A DNA stretch of 64,000 nt, taken from NCBI RefSeq assembly GCF_017916455.1, contig NZ_JAFMSY010000001.1:1843977-1907976 (forward strand). Reading direction: 5' to 3'. Within the stretch, counting starts at the first letter, position 1, and every line of letters begins with the position of its first letter. Of the stretch, positions 52,143-60,628 are shown piece by piece. Under the pieces are notes generated by a model. That model was given only the letters and a program-made list of their open reading frames with translations. It was not told where the DNA came from and did not search any database. The position numbers were made by a program, and so were the translations under genes. The stretch comes from Nocardioides xinjiangensis. Its GTDB lineage: Bacteria > Actinomycetota > Actinomycetes > Propionibacteriales > Nocardioidaceae.

Positions 52143-52952
52143 TCAGGCCTCCTCGGGGAGCACGCCCTCGCTGACGAACGGCAGCACGTCGGCGATCGAG
52201 TCGACCACGCGCGTCGGCCGGTAGGGGAAGTCCTGCACCTGGTGCCGCTCGGTCGCGCCGGTGGCCACCAGGACCGTGCGCATCCCGGCCTCGAGCCCGC
52301 TGATGATGTCGGTGTCCATCCGGTCGCCGATCATCACCGTCGTCTCCGAGTGCGCCTCGAGGCGGTTGAGGGCGCTGCGCATCATCAGCGGGTTGGGCTT
52401 GCCGATGAAGTACGGCGCACGCCCGGTCGCGGTGCTGATCAGCGCGGCGACCGACCCGGTCGCCGGCAGCATCCCCTGGGCGCTGGGGCCGCTGGGGTCG
52501 GGGTTGGTGGCGATGAACCTGGCGCCGTCGTTGATCAGGCGGATCGCCCGGGTGATCGCCTCGAACGAGTACGTGCGGGTCTCCCCGAGCACGACGTAGT
52601 CGGGGTCCTGGTCGGTCATGACGTAGCCGATGTCGTGCACGGCCGCGGTGAGGCCGGTCTCCCCGACGACGTACGCCGACCCGCCGGGCCGCTGGTCGTC
52701 GAGGAACTGCGCGGTCGCGAGCGCCGAGGTCCAGATCGACTCCTCGGGCACGTCGATGCCGCTGCTGCGCAGCAGCCGGACCCGCAGGTCGCGCGGGGTG
52801 AAGATCGAGTTGTTGGTCAGCACCAGGAACGGGACCTCCTGGGCGCGCAGCGCGGCGATGAACTCCTTGGCGCCGGGGATCGGGTCCTCCTCGCGCACGA
52901 GGACGCCGTCCATGTCGGTCAGCCAGGTGGTCACGGTGCGGGTGTCGCTCAC
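52143..52952 (-). CDS. HAD-IIA phosphatase (NagD-like)
   Basis: The 269-residue protein has motif [21 protein letters not shown] as motif II and the C-terminal [13 protein letters not shown] for metal binding, with the C2a cap of the NagD family. It dephosphorylates a small phosphoester such as a nucleotide or sugar phosphate. GTG at 52952 is preferred because CACAAT (minus strand, 52959-52964) is six bases upstream; GTG at 52958 adds two residues. Confidence 0.88.
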   Translation of the reverse strand: MSDTRTVTTWLTDMDGVLVREEDPIPGAKEFIAALRAQEVPFLVLTNNSIFTPRDLRVRLLRSSGIDVPEESIWTSALATAQFLDDQRPGGSAYVVGETGLTAAVHDIGYVMTDQDPDYVVLGETRTYSFEAITRAIRLINDGARFIATNPDPSGPSAQGMLPATGSVAALISTATGRAPYFIGKPNPLMMRSALNRLEAHSETTVMIGDRMDTDIISGLEAGMRTVLVATGATERHQVQDFPYRPTRVVDSIADVLPFVSEGVLPEEA

Positions 52953-52967
52953 CCGCACATTGTGTCG

Positions 52968-55451
52968 TCAGTCGGCGTGGCCGTGCACCGGGTGGCTGCG
53001 CTCGAGACCCGCTCCCTCGACGTCGACGTCCGGCAGCAGCCGGTCCAGCCAGCGCGGCAGCCACCACGCCGCCTCGCCGAGGAGGTGCATCGCCGCCGGG
53101 ATCAGCAGCATCCGCACCACGAAGGCGTCGAGCAGGACCCCGAAGGCCAGGCCGAAGCCGATGGGCTTGATGGTCGCGTCGTGGGAGAAGACGAAGCCGG
53201 CGAAGACCGAGATCATGATGATGGCCGCCGCGGTGACCACGGCGCGTCCCGCGTGCAGCCCGTGCTGGACGGCGACGCGCGCCGGCGCGCCGTGGGCGTA
53301 CGACTCGCGCATCCCCGAGACGAGGAACAGCTGGTAGTCCATGGCGAGGCCGAAGAGGATCCCGGTCGCGATGATCGGCAGGAAGCTGAGCACGGGGCCG
53401 GGCTCGTGCACCCCGAGGGCGTCGGCGAGGAAGCCGAGCTGGAAGATCGCCGTGATGCCCCCGAACGCCGCGAGCAGCGACAGCACGAACCCGAGCGTCG
53501 CGGTCAGCGGCACCAGGATCGAGCGGAAGACGAGCACCAGGATCAGCAGCGAGAGCCCGACCACCAGGACGAGGTAGGTCGGCAGCACGTCGGAGAGCTG
53601 CTCGGAGATGTCGATGTTGGCGCTGGCGTTGCCGGCGACGCCCAGGGTGGCCCGGCCGCCGTCGGTGGTCTGCGGGGTCATCTCGCGCAGGGCATGCACG
53701 AGCTCCTGGGTCGACTCGCTGGAGGGCGCGCCGTGCGGGATGACCTGGAAGGCCAGCGCCGTGCGGTCCCGCGAGGCGCCGATGGGCACCACCGCCTCGA
53801 CGGACCACATCGTGCCGATGCCCTCCGCGATCGCCGCCTGCTCGGCGACGACGGCGTCCTGGCCGATGGCGTCAGGCAGGTCGGCGACCACGAGCAGCTG
53901 CCCGTTGGAGCCGTCACCGAACTTCTCGGCCTGCACCTCGTAGGCCAGGTAGCCCGGGGAGTCGGGCGGCTGCGTGGACCCGTCGGGGAGCCCGAGCCGC
54001 ATCTGCGTGGCCGGGGCGGCGACGGCGAGCAGCGCCACGACGCCGACGGCCAGCACGGCCCAGGCCCGGCCGGTGCCCATCGGCCGGTCGCGCTCGCCGG
54101 CCGTGTCGTCGTCCGCCAGCTCGCCGGCGGCCAGCCGCTCGCGCTCGCGCCGCCGCAGGATCCGCGTGCCGACCAGCGACAGGACGGCCGGCGTGAGGGT
54201 GACGGCCATCAGGATCGCGACGAGCACCGCGACGGCGCCGACCGTGCCCATCAGCCCGAGGAACCCGACGCCGGTCACGTTGAGCGCCAGCAGCGCGACG
54301 ATGACGGTGACGCCGGCGAAGACGACCGCGTTGCCCGACGTGCCGTTGGCGATCCCGATCGACTCGTGGACCTCGGCGCCGCGCTTCAGCTGGCGGCGGT
54401 GGCGGTTGATGATGAACAGCGAGTAGTCGATGCCGACGGCGAGACCGAGCATCACACCAAGCACCGGCGTGACGGAGACGAACTCCACGAGCCCGGAGAA
54501 CGACAGCGACGCCAGCGAGGCGACGCCGACGCCGAGCAGGGCGGTCAGCAGCGGCAGCGCAGCTCCCAGCAGGGTGCCCAGCATGACGGTCAGCACGACA
54601 GCGGCGATGACGACGCCGGCGACCTCGCCCGGACCGAGGATCGAGGGCACGGTCTGCGCGATCTCCTGCGAGGGGTGCAGCTCCACGCCGTCGATGCCCG
54701 GGTCGGCGACCAGGGCCTCGACGTCGGCCCGCGTCTCCTCGCTCACCTCGTTGGTCGGCGTGGAGAAGACCACGTTGGCCACGGCCGCCGACCCGTCCTC
54801 GGAGACCGTGCGGAACCCCGAGGAGAGCCCGGCCAGGACGGCCGCCTGCTCGAGCCGCGGAGCCTGCGCCTCCACCTCGGCGCGGCGCCCGTCGAGCTCT
54901 GCCTGCCCCTCGTCGAGCTGCCGCTGCGCGGCGGCGAGCTGACGGCGTACGTCGACCAGGGTGCCGGCGTCGCGCGCCTGCGCGCGCTGCTGCGCGAGGG
55001 CGTCGCGACCCAGGTCGATGCGTGCCTGGGCGTCGCGGAGCTCCTGCAGGCCCTTGCTCAGCTGCTGCTGGCCCTCGGCCACCCGCGCGGCCGACTGATC
55101 CACCTGGTCCTGGGTCCGGAACGGGTCGCTCACGTCGGCGACCCCCTCGACCTGCGCCAGCCGGTCGAAGAGGTCGACCAGCGCCTCCTCCTGCTCCTCG
55201 GTGAAGCGGGAGCCGTCGGTCGTCTCGACGACGATCGAGCCGTTGCCGCCGCCGGTGCCCTCGAAGTCGCGCTCGAGCCGCTCGGAGACCCGCGTCGTGG
55301 GGGTGTCGGGGAGGGAGATCGACGACGACAGCGCCCCCGCGAACGACACGTACGTGACCGCGGTGACCGCCAGCACGGCGAGCCAGGCGCCGACGACGGT
55401 CCAGTGCCGGCGCGCCGCGAAGCGTCCGATGCGGTAGAGGAGCTCGGCCAT
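52968..55451 (-). CDS. MMPL-family RND transporter
   Basis: The 827-residue protein has 12 membrane helices in two halves. The first external domain has a long coiled region (about 130-220, rich in Gln, Arg and Ala). Markers are GIDYSLFIINRHRRQ and AMDYQLFLVSGMRESY, the Asp-Tyr pairs that carry protons in MMPL pumps. These export lipids or hydrophobic compounds with the proton gradient. It follows the tetR gene by 28 bases and should be under its control. Confidence 0.9.
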   Translation of the reverse strand: MAELLYRIGRFAARRHWTVVGAWLAVLAVTAVTYVSFAGALSSSISLPDTPTTRVSERLERDFEGTGGGNGSIVVETTDGSRFTEEQEEALVDLFDRLAQVEGVADVSDPFRTQDQVDQSAARVAEGQQQLSKGLQELRDAQARIDLGRDALAQQRAQARDAGTLVDVRRQLAAAQRQLDEGQAELDGRRAEVEAQAPRLEQAAVLAGLSSGFRTVSEDGSAAVANVVFSTPTNEVSEETRADVEALVADPGIDGVELHPSQEIAQTVPSILGPGEVAGVVIAAVVLTVMLGTLLGAALPLLTALLGVGVASLASLSFSGLVEFVSVTPVLGVMLGLAVGIDYSLFIINRHRRQLKRGAEVHESIGIANGTSGNAVVFAGVTVIVALLALNVTGVGFLGLMGTVGAVAVLVAILMAVTLTPAVLSLVGTRILRRRERERLAAGELADDDTAGERDRPMGTGRAWAVLAVGVVALLAVAAPATQMRLGLPDGSTQPPDSPGYLAYEVQAEKFGDGSNGQLLVVADLPDAIGQDAVVAEQAAIAEGIGTMWSVEAVVPIGASRDRTALAFQVIPHGAPSSESTQELVHALREMTPQTTDGGRATLGVAGNASANIDISEQLSDVLPTYLVLVVGLSLLILVLVFRSILVPLTATLGFVLSLLAAFGGITAIFQLGFLADALGVHEPGPVLSFLPIIATGILFGLAMDYQLFLVSGMRESYAHGAPARVAVQHGLHAGRAVVTAAAIIMISVFAGFVFSHDATIKPIGFGLAFGVLLDAFVVRMLLIPAAMHLLGEAAWWLPRWLDRLLPDVDVEGAGLERSHPVHGHAD

Positions 55452-55479
55452 GGAGGAGTCGTGCCTTTCGTCGGAGCGG

Positions 55480-56139
55480 TCAGCCCGCGTGCCCGACGCG
55501 GAGCCGGTGCAGCAGGCGGTCGACCAGCCGGTCCCAGTCCGCGCGGGCCACGGCCGGGACGTCGGCGGTCAGGTCGGGGTGTTGCGCGAGCCAGTGACCC
55601 GCGAGGAGGGTCAGGCCGTTCGTGAGCAGGGTCAGCGTCAGCTCGAGGTCGAGCGGGTCGAGGTGCGGTGCCCGGTCGAGCAACCGGCCGCGCAGGCGGC
55701 CACCGACGTGCTCGAACGCCCTCCGCGAGATGGCGGCCGCCCGCTCGTCGCCGGCGGCAGGAGCGCCCAGGACGCGGTGGATCGTGACGATCGCCGTGGC
55801 GAGGTCCACCTCCCGGGTGGCCTCGACGAGGGCGTCCAGGGCGGCGCGCCCGCCGGCGGGGCCCGTGGGGAGGTCGCCGGTCAGCCGGCCCACCGCCGCG
55901 AGGAGGTCGGCGGTCGCCTCGGCGAGCACCTGGTCGCACACGGCGACGAGGAGCTGCTCGATCCCCCCGAAGTGGTTGAAGACGGTGCGCCGCGAGACGC
56001 CCGCGAGCGCGGCGACCTGGTCGATGGTGAAGCCGCGCGCGCCCCGCTCGCTGGCGAGCGCACGTGCGGCGTCGACGAGCGCGCGGCCGTGCTCCTCGCG
56101 CACGGCGCTGCGGCCGTCGGGGGCGGGAGGGGGCAGCAC
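55480..56139 (-). CDS. TetR-family repressor of the MMPL transporter
   Basis: The 219-residue protein has the DNA-binding domain RALASERGARGFTIDQVAAL then GVSRRTVFNHFGGIEQLL. The ligand domain is helical and unassigned. It is the first gene of an operon with the MMPL transporter. AACAAT (minus strand, 56146-56151) is six bases before the GTG start and is abutted by a perfect 15-base palindrome at 56150-56164, so it probably represses itself and the pump until a substrate binds. Confidence 0.9.
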   Translation of the reverse strand: MLPPPAPDGRSAVREEHGRALVDAARALASERGARGFTIDQVAALAGVSRRTVFNHFGGIEQLLVAVCDQVLAEATADLLAAVGRLTGDLPTGPAGGRAALDALVEATREVDLATAIVTIHRVLGAPAAGDERAAAISRRAFEHVGGRLRGRLLDRAPHLDPLDLELTLTLLTNGLTLLAGHWLAQHPDLTADVPAVARADWDRLVDRLLHRLRVGHAG

Positions 56140-56149
56140 ACGTCGATTG

Positions 56150-56164
56150 TTGCACTCAGTGCAA
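56150..56164. promoter_or_regulatory. TetR operator between tetR and the divergent gene
   Basis: TTGCACT-C-AGTGCAA is a perfect palindrome overlapping the -10 box of the tetR/MMPL operon. It is 38 bases before the start of the rightward gene and may control that as well. Confidence 0.8.
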
Positions 56165-56202
56165 AAACTGCCCTGTTCCTGCGGGGTGCGAGGATCTGCG
56201 GC

Positions 56203-57702
56203 ATGTCAGGGGAGCGGCCGGTGGCCGCGGAGCGCGAGCCGGCCGGGCTGGGCGCCTGGTCCGCAGCGGCTCTCGTGTTCGGGTCCTCCGCCGCGGTGCT
56301 CGTCGTCGAGCTGGCCGCGCTCCGGCTGCTGGCGCCGTACTTCGGCCTGACACTCGAGACCAACACGCTGGTCATCGGGCTCGCGCTGGCGGCCATCGCG
56401 GCCGGCACCTGGGCCGGGGGCTGGACGGCGGACCGCGTCGCGCCGCGCACGCTGCTCGCGCCGCTGCTCGGCGTCTCCGGGGCCGCGGTCGCGCTGACGC
56501 CCGTCGTGGTCCGCGGCTCGGCCGCAACGGGCCCCGGCGCGCTGATGCTCGCCGCGACGCTGTCCATCCTGGTCCCGGGGGCGCTGCTCTCGGCGGTGAG
56601 CCCGGTGGTCATCAAGCTGCGGCTCACCAGCCTGCGCGAGACCGGGTCGGTCGTGGGCCGCCTGTCCGGCATCGGGACGGTCGGGGCGATCGCCGGCACG
56701 GTGGTCACCGGATTCGTGCTGATCTCCCGCGTGCCGGTCAGCGCGATCCTCGTCGGGCTCGGCGTGCTGCTGCTGGCGACGTCGGTGCTCGTCCAGGCGG
56801 CGGGCCGGCGCGGCCGCGGGGACCTGCTGCTCGGGGCGGTCGTGGCGCTCGGCGGCCTGGGCGCGAACCTCGCCCCGAGCGGCTGCGACACCGAGACGAC
56901 GTACCACTGCCTGGCCATCGACGCCGATCCCGACCGCCCGACCGGGCGGACCCTCGTGCTCGACGGCCTGCGCCACTCCTACGTCGACCGCGAGGACCCG
57001 ACCTTCCTGGAGTTCGAGTACGTCCAGGCGATGGCGTCGGTCGTCGACACGGCGTACCCCCCGGGCGAGCCGATCCGCGCCCACCACCTCGGCGCCGGCG
57101 GGCTGACGCTGCCGAGGTACGTCGCCGCGACCCGCCCGGGGTCGGCCAGCACGGTGTCCGAGATCGACGGCGGCGTGGTGGCCGCCGACGAGCGGCTGCT
57201 CGGCGACGACTTCCCCGCCGGTACTGACGTGCGGGTGGAGGACGGCCGGCTCGCGATCGACGGCCTCGGTGCCCGGAGCCTCGACCTGGTGGTCGGCGAC
57301 GCGTTCGGCGGGGTCAGCGTGCCGTGGCACCTCGCGACGCTGGAGGCGCTCGACGGGCTGGGCCGCGCGCTGGACGACGACGGCCTCTACGTCGCCAACG
57401 TCATCGACCACGGACCGCTGCACTTCGCCCGCGCCTACGTGCGCACGACGGCCGAGGTGTTCGGGGAGGTCGCGCTCCTCGCCGACCCGCGGGTGCTGGC
57501 CGGCGAGGACGGCGGCAACCTCGTGGTGGTGGCGTCGCGCTCGCCGGTGGACGTCGCCGCGATCCTCGACCGCATGGCGGCACGCGGGCTCGGCTGGGGA
57601 GCGCTGGCCGGCGACGAGCTGGACACCTGGACCGGTGCCGCGCCGGTCCTCACCGACGACTTCGCCCCGGTCGACCAGCTGCTGACGCCGTACGGCGCCT
57701 GA
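56203..57702 (+). CDS. Membrane-fused spermidine-synthase-like protein
   Basis: The 499-residue protein has an N-terminal domain of about eight membrane helices (to about 220) and a C-terminal Rossmann domain of the spermidine-synthase type: AHHLGAGGLTLPRYVA as the glycine loop, VSEID as the acidic strand end, and VVGDAFGGVSVP. Such fusions are widespread in bacteria and their activity is uncertain; polyamine synthesis is not proved. The gene shares the TetR operator region. Confidence 0.82.
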   Translation: MSGERPVAAEREPAGLGAWSAAALVFGSSAAVLVVELAALRLLAPYFGLTLETNTLVIGLALAAIAAGTWAGGWTADRVAPRTLLAPLLGVSGAAVALTPVVVRGSAATGPGALMLAATLSILVPGALLSAVSPVVIKLRLTSLRETGSVVGRLSGIGTVGAIAGTVVTGFVLISRVPVSAILVGLGVLLLATSVLVQAAGRRGRGDLLLGAVVALGGLGANLAPSGCDTETTYHCLAIDADPDRPTGRTLVLDGLRHSYVDREDPTFLEFEYVQAMASVVDTAYPPGEPIRAHHLGAGGLTLPRYVAATRPGSASTVSEIDGGVVAADERLLGDDFPAGTDVRVEDGRLAIDGLGARSLDLVVGDAFGGVSVPWHLATLEALDGLGRALDDDGLYVANVIDHGPLHFARAYVRTTAEVFGEVALLADPRVLAGEDGGNLVVVASRSPVDVAAILDRMAARGLGWGALAGDELDTWTGAAPVLTDDFAPVDQLLTPYGA

Positions 57703-57731
57703 GCCGAGCGCCGCCGCCGTACCCTCGGAGC

Positions 57732-58199
57732 GTGGACGACGACACCCCCGCCCTGCGCGCCCTCGCGGCCAGCGGCATCGCGCACACGGTCACCCGGCAC
57801 GGCCGGGTCGGGTCGCTCGCCGAGGCCGCCGCGGCACGAGGGGTGGAGCCCTCGGCGATCGTCAAGACGATGGTCGTGCGTCGCGGCGAGGGCGACCACC
57901 TCTTCGTGCTCGTGCCCGGCGACCGGCAGATCTCGTGGCCGAAGCTGCGGGCGCTGCTCGGCGTGAACCGCATCTCCCTGCCGGACGCCGAGGCGGCCCG
58001 CGCGGTGACCGGCTACGAGCGCGGCACCATCACGCCCTTCGGCTCGGCGAGCGCCCTCCCGGTCGTCGCCGACGAGCGGATCGCCGGCACGGTCGTCTCC
58101 CTCGGTGCCGGCGCCCACGGCGTGGCCGCGACGCTCGCCGGCGACGACGTCGTACGCCACCTCGGCGCGCAGGTGGCGGACGTCACCGACCCGGCGTGA
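57732..58199 (+). CDS. YbaK/ProX-type aminoacyl-tRNA deacylase
   Basis: The 155-residue protein has the catalytic lysine in AIVKTMVVR and the GSASALPV substrate loop, and ends near the family's usual length. It hydrolyses mischarged tRNA such as Cys-tRNA-Pro. TACCCT at 57720-57725 is six bases before the GTG. It is the last gene of the ordinary core-like part of the window. Confidence 0.9.
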   Translation: MDDDTPALRALAASGIAHTVTRHGRVGSLAEAAAARGVEPSAIVKTMVVRRGEGDHLFVLVPGDRQISWPKLRALLGVNRISLPDAEAARAVTGYERGTITPFGSASALPVVADERIAGTVVSLGAGAHGVAATLAGDDVVRHLGAQVADVTDPA

Positions 58200-58229
58200 G
58201 CCCCGCGTGCGTCCCGAACCCGAGCGTGG

Positions 58230-58284
58230 CCCCAGCAGACGCAGATCGGGCCGGCCCACGGAGGACCGGCCCGATCGGCTGGGG
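58230..58284 (+). terminator. Long terminator hairpin after the deacylase gene
   Basis: ATCGGGCCGG (58245-58254) pairs with CCGGCCCGAT (58266-58275), and an outer pair CCCCAGC/GCTGGGG (58230-58236, 58278-58284) can extend it. It lies 30 bases past the stop. The 317-base gap 58200-58516 holds nothing else I recognise, and composition changes after it. Confidence 0.7.
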
Positions 58285-58516
58285 GGCGGCGACCCTTTGC
58301 GGTTTGGTGGTCCTGACCTGCACAGATGTGTGAGTGCAATTGAGCGTTTCCCAGTGGATCGGCCGCCATTTCCCGGGTCTCAACCCTCCATCGTGGGCGC
58401 TGACGGTTTTCCCGCGGGTAGAGCGCGAGTCGGCGGCACGCAAGCACCCCGTACAGCCGGACGGTGTGCTTTGCTGCACATCACCGTGTCCCATACATCA
58501 GTGAAGGACGAACGAA

Positions 58517-58750
58517 GTGTTCGGATTGTTCAGGAAGGCCAAGGCGGCGATCGCACCCGAGCCGGTACGGGAGTGCGGGTACGCCTACCCCCACCACTCG
58601 ACCGGGATTCACTACCACGCTGGACACCCGCGCAAGAAGCGTGAAGAAGCGCGCCCTGGCACTGGTCCGTACGACGGAAAGCAGCGCTTCGCCAACACCG
58701 GTGTTCCCAAAAACCCCGACGGCGAGACGTACGCCAACCTGTCGGAGTGA
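58517..58750 (+). CDS. Small histidine-rich protein, unknown
   Basis: The 77-residue protein has a hydrophobic/basic start (MFGLFRKAKAAIAP), a His-rich stretch (YPHHSTGIHYHAGHPRKK) and an acidic end. AAGGA lies eight bases before the GTG. The histidines might bind metal. I do not recognise it. Composition is less GC-rich than in core genes. Confidence 0.55.
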   Translation: MFGLFRKAKAAIAPEPVRECGYAYPHHSTGIHYHAGHPRKKREEARPGTGPYDGKQRFANTGVPKNPDGETYANLSE

Positions 58751-58753
58751 TCG

Positions 58754-59250
58754 ATGGCAGGGGATCCCAACCTGTATGACGCGATCGAACGGGCCATTGC
58801 GAGAGTGCGTTCCGGTCTTCCTCGGATGGTGCCGCGGCCGACGACGTCACGCAATGGACTGCTGACGACCGCGCGCTAATCGACCAGTTGCAGGACGATT
58901 ACGGCCTGCTGCAGCGTCATCGAGACGTGGTCCTGGGCAAAGTGTTCGTGGCGAGTGAACCCACTCGTTGCCGCACGTGTGACCAGCCGCGACCTTGTTC
59001 GAGCGCGTTGGCTCTGGCGGAGCGCTACGGGGCGACCGGTGACGGCACGGGTGACAGTTCGGCGGTGTCCGGGTTGCTCTCGGCTGCTGAGAAGGACTTA
59101 GACAGTGGTGCGGGTCTGTGTGCTTGCGGGCTCTACGGCCGGAAGACGCACCAACGCGTGTCGGGGGCGGGTGTCGAGCCGGAGGTTTGGGTCCGATCTG
59201 GGTTCGTGTGCACCCCGACCCGGCCTGGGCCGCACTTCCCGGTGGGGTGA
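58754..59250 (+). pseudogene. Apparently frameshifted gene for a cysteine-containing protein
   Basis: An ATG at 58754 opens a frame reading MAGDPNLYDAIERAIARVRSG that soon stops. A second frame, coding-like before any start codon (DDVTQWTADDRALIDQLQDD) and continuing to 59250, contains CRTCDQPRPC and CACGL. Joined near 58805-58825 they would give one protein of about 165 residues. The frame change may be a true mutation, a sequence error or, less likely, programmed. The only start in the second frame is a TTG at 58888. Family unknown. Confidence 0.5.
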
Positions 59251-59300
59251 CGGTCGCCAAGCCGGTGTCGATCGACTGGCTTCGGTGAGATAATGCGGCG

Positions 59301-59621
59301 GTGGCGTATGAGCCGTTGGCTGGCTGGGTTCAGGTGACTCGTGTGGTCGCGACGGGCAAGGTGAAGTCGCAGCGGATGCATCAGGACAGGTCGTGTGCTG
59401 ATGCGGCCGTGCGGAAGGCCCTGTCCAAGAACGGCACGGGTAGTGCCCTAGTGGACAGTTACCTATCCGAGTGGATGACGTACGGGGCGGCCCGCAGGTT
59501 GAAGCCGCTGTCGGTGTGCCGTTGCTCTGGAGGTGGGCATCGGAAGCACTACGTCGCTGACTCTGACCGGCGCCCGGGTGAGGTGCAGGCGGGCTCGCAG
59601 GGCACGGGCCGTCGACGCTGA
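59301..59621 (+). CDS. Small basic protein, unknown
   Basis: The 106-residue protein begins MAYEPLAGWVQVTRVVATGK and has a Cys/His group near the end (CRCSGGGHRKHY), possibly metal-binding, then a basic Gly/Arg tail. GATAAT at 59289-59294 is six bases before the GTG, a strong -10 match, so transcription is likely. The family is not recognised. Confidence 0.6.
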   Translation: MAYEPLAGWVQVTRVVATGKVKSQRMHQDRSCADAAVRKALSKNGTGSALVDSYLSEWMTYGAARRLKPLSVCRCSGGGHRKHYVADSDRRPGEVQAGSQGTGRRR

Positions 59622-59927
59622 GTCTCATCCGACACCGGCCACGCCACGATGAGGGCGACGACTGTGCTTCCCAGTCATCATCACGGGCCGTATGGTCGAC
59701 GTTGAGTGTTCCGGTCTGTTGTGACAGGCGGACCGGCCGCTCGGCAGTGGCCGCGAGGTCGGTTGCAGGGCTCTCGCGGCAGCGACTGATTCGTTGAGCG
59801 GTTGACAGGCTCACCGAGCCGACCCGGGTGGCCCGAACCGGATAGGCAGCGGCTCGGGCCACCGTCACGTCTCCTACACCACCCTCGGGCAGGGCGTCTG
59901 TCGGCGCCGCTGCGTACCGTGAGGCGC
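59622..59927. other. Intergenic region without recognised gene
   Basis: This 306-base stretch holds a TTGACA sequence at 59803-59808 without a well-placed -10 partner and weak hairpins. At its right end TACCGT (59915-59920) serves the next small gene. I see no other feature. Confidence 0.45.
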
Positions 59928-60107
59928 GTGAACCGGGAAGAGGTACGTGCGTGGGCCGAGGAGGTCGCCCAGCACCTCTACCCTGTACTGCTCGCGCGGG
60001 CGAGGACGTGGGATCGTCTTGGGTTTCAGGCACCGGACCCTGAGGACCTCGTGGACCGCATCGTCGCGCGGTTACCAAGAATGGTGAACCGACAATCTGA
60101 GCACTGA
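59928..60107 (+). CDS. 59-residue helical protein, unknown
   Basis: The frame encodes VNREEVRAWAEEVAQHLYP followed by a second amphipathic helix (EDLVDRIVARLPRM). It is preceded by TACCGT at 59915-59920, seven bases before the GTG. No family is recognised. The short length and helical nature resemble small DNA- or protein-binding factors. Confidence 0.55.
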   Translation: MNREEVRAWAEEVAQHLYPVLLARARTWDRLGFQAPDPEDLVDRIVARLPRMVNRQSEH

Positions 60108-60338
60108 GGACTGCTCGACGGCTCGCTCCCGCCCGACCCGGTTCGATGTTCAGGGTTGGCGATTCCTCTTCGCAGCGTCGCGGGCGACGGCGGAGGTCCA
60201 TGAGGGATCTCCAACGAACTGTTCCCGCGCGGACCCGGCGGTCTTGGCAGGCAACGTTAAGGGTGCCGCCGCCGCCCGCTCCGGTCGTGACAAACGCGAC
60301 GGTGTTGTAAGCCCCGCCTGCAAGGGGGGCGAGTCTCG
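60108..60338. other. Intergenic region without recognised gene
   Basis: Apart from a possible ribosome-binding site (GGGGGG near 60324-60329) before the next short frame, I see no gene or strong structure in these 231 bases. Confidence 0.4.
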
Positions 60339-60479
60339 ATGGAGACACGCTGCCCCGCCACCCCGGCTCCGTTCACTCGTCTGAACTGGCTGGCCATCCG
60401 TGACGACCCGGAGCGGTTCCGGTCGGATGGCGTCCGGGTGCTCCTACCACCGTGGCAGGCCTCCGACGACACGGAGTGA
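60339..60479 (+). CDS. Possible 46-residue protein
   Basis: An ATG follows a G-rich ribosome-binding site and opens a 46-codon frame ending in TGA, with Trp-rich content (RLNWLAIRDDPERFRSDG and LLPPWQASDDTE). Codon use is plausible. There is no recognised family, so it could be fortuitous. Confidence 0.35.
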   Translation: METRCPATPAPFTRLNWLAIRDDPERFRSDGVRVLLPPWQASDDTE

Positions 60480-60628
60480 CGGTGGAGGCACGAGGACACG
60501 CCTCCCAAGCCGGGCGTCGCGCTGTTGACCTCGACGCCTGGCGCCCAGGCGTGCGGAGGACGGACCGGGTGTGCGACGCCCCGTTGGCGCTGCCGAGTTC
60601 GCAGTAATGGAGGGAGTGGTACGGGTCC

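Noticed and set aside
52242..55625. 1127-residue rightward open frame
   Set aside because: It is the antisense of the HAD phosphatase and MMPL genes and shows no domain or membrane pattern of its own.
58105..58644. 179-residue rightward open frame across the deacylase terminator
   Set aside because: It runs through the end of the deacylase gene, the terminator hairpin and the next small gene, with no start signal or domain.
59098..60348. 416-residue leftward open frame in the right-hand region
   Set aside because: Ser/Arg/Pro-rich composition without domains, no promoter or ribosome-binding site, and it overlaps several rightward frames with better starts.
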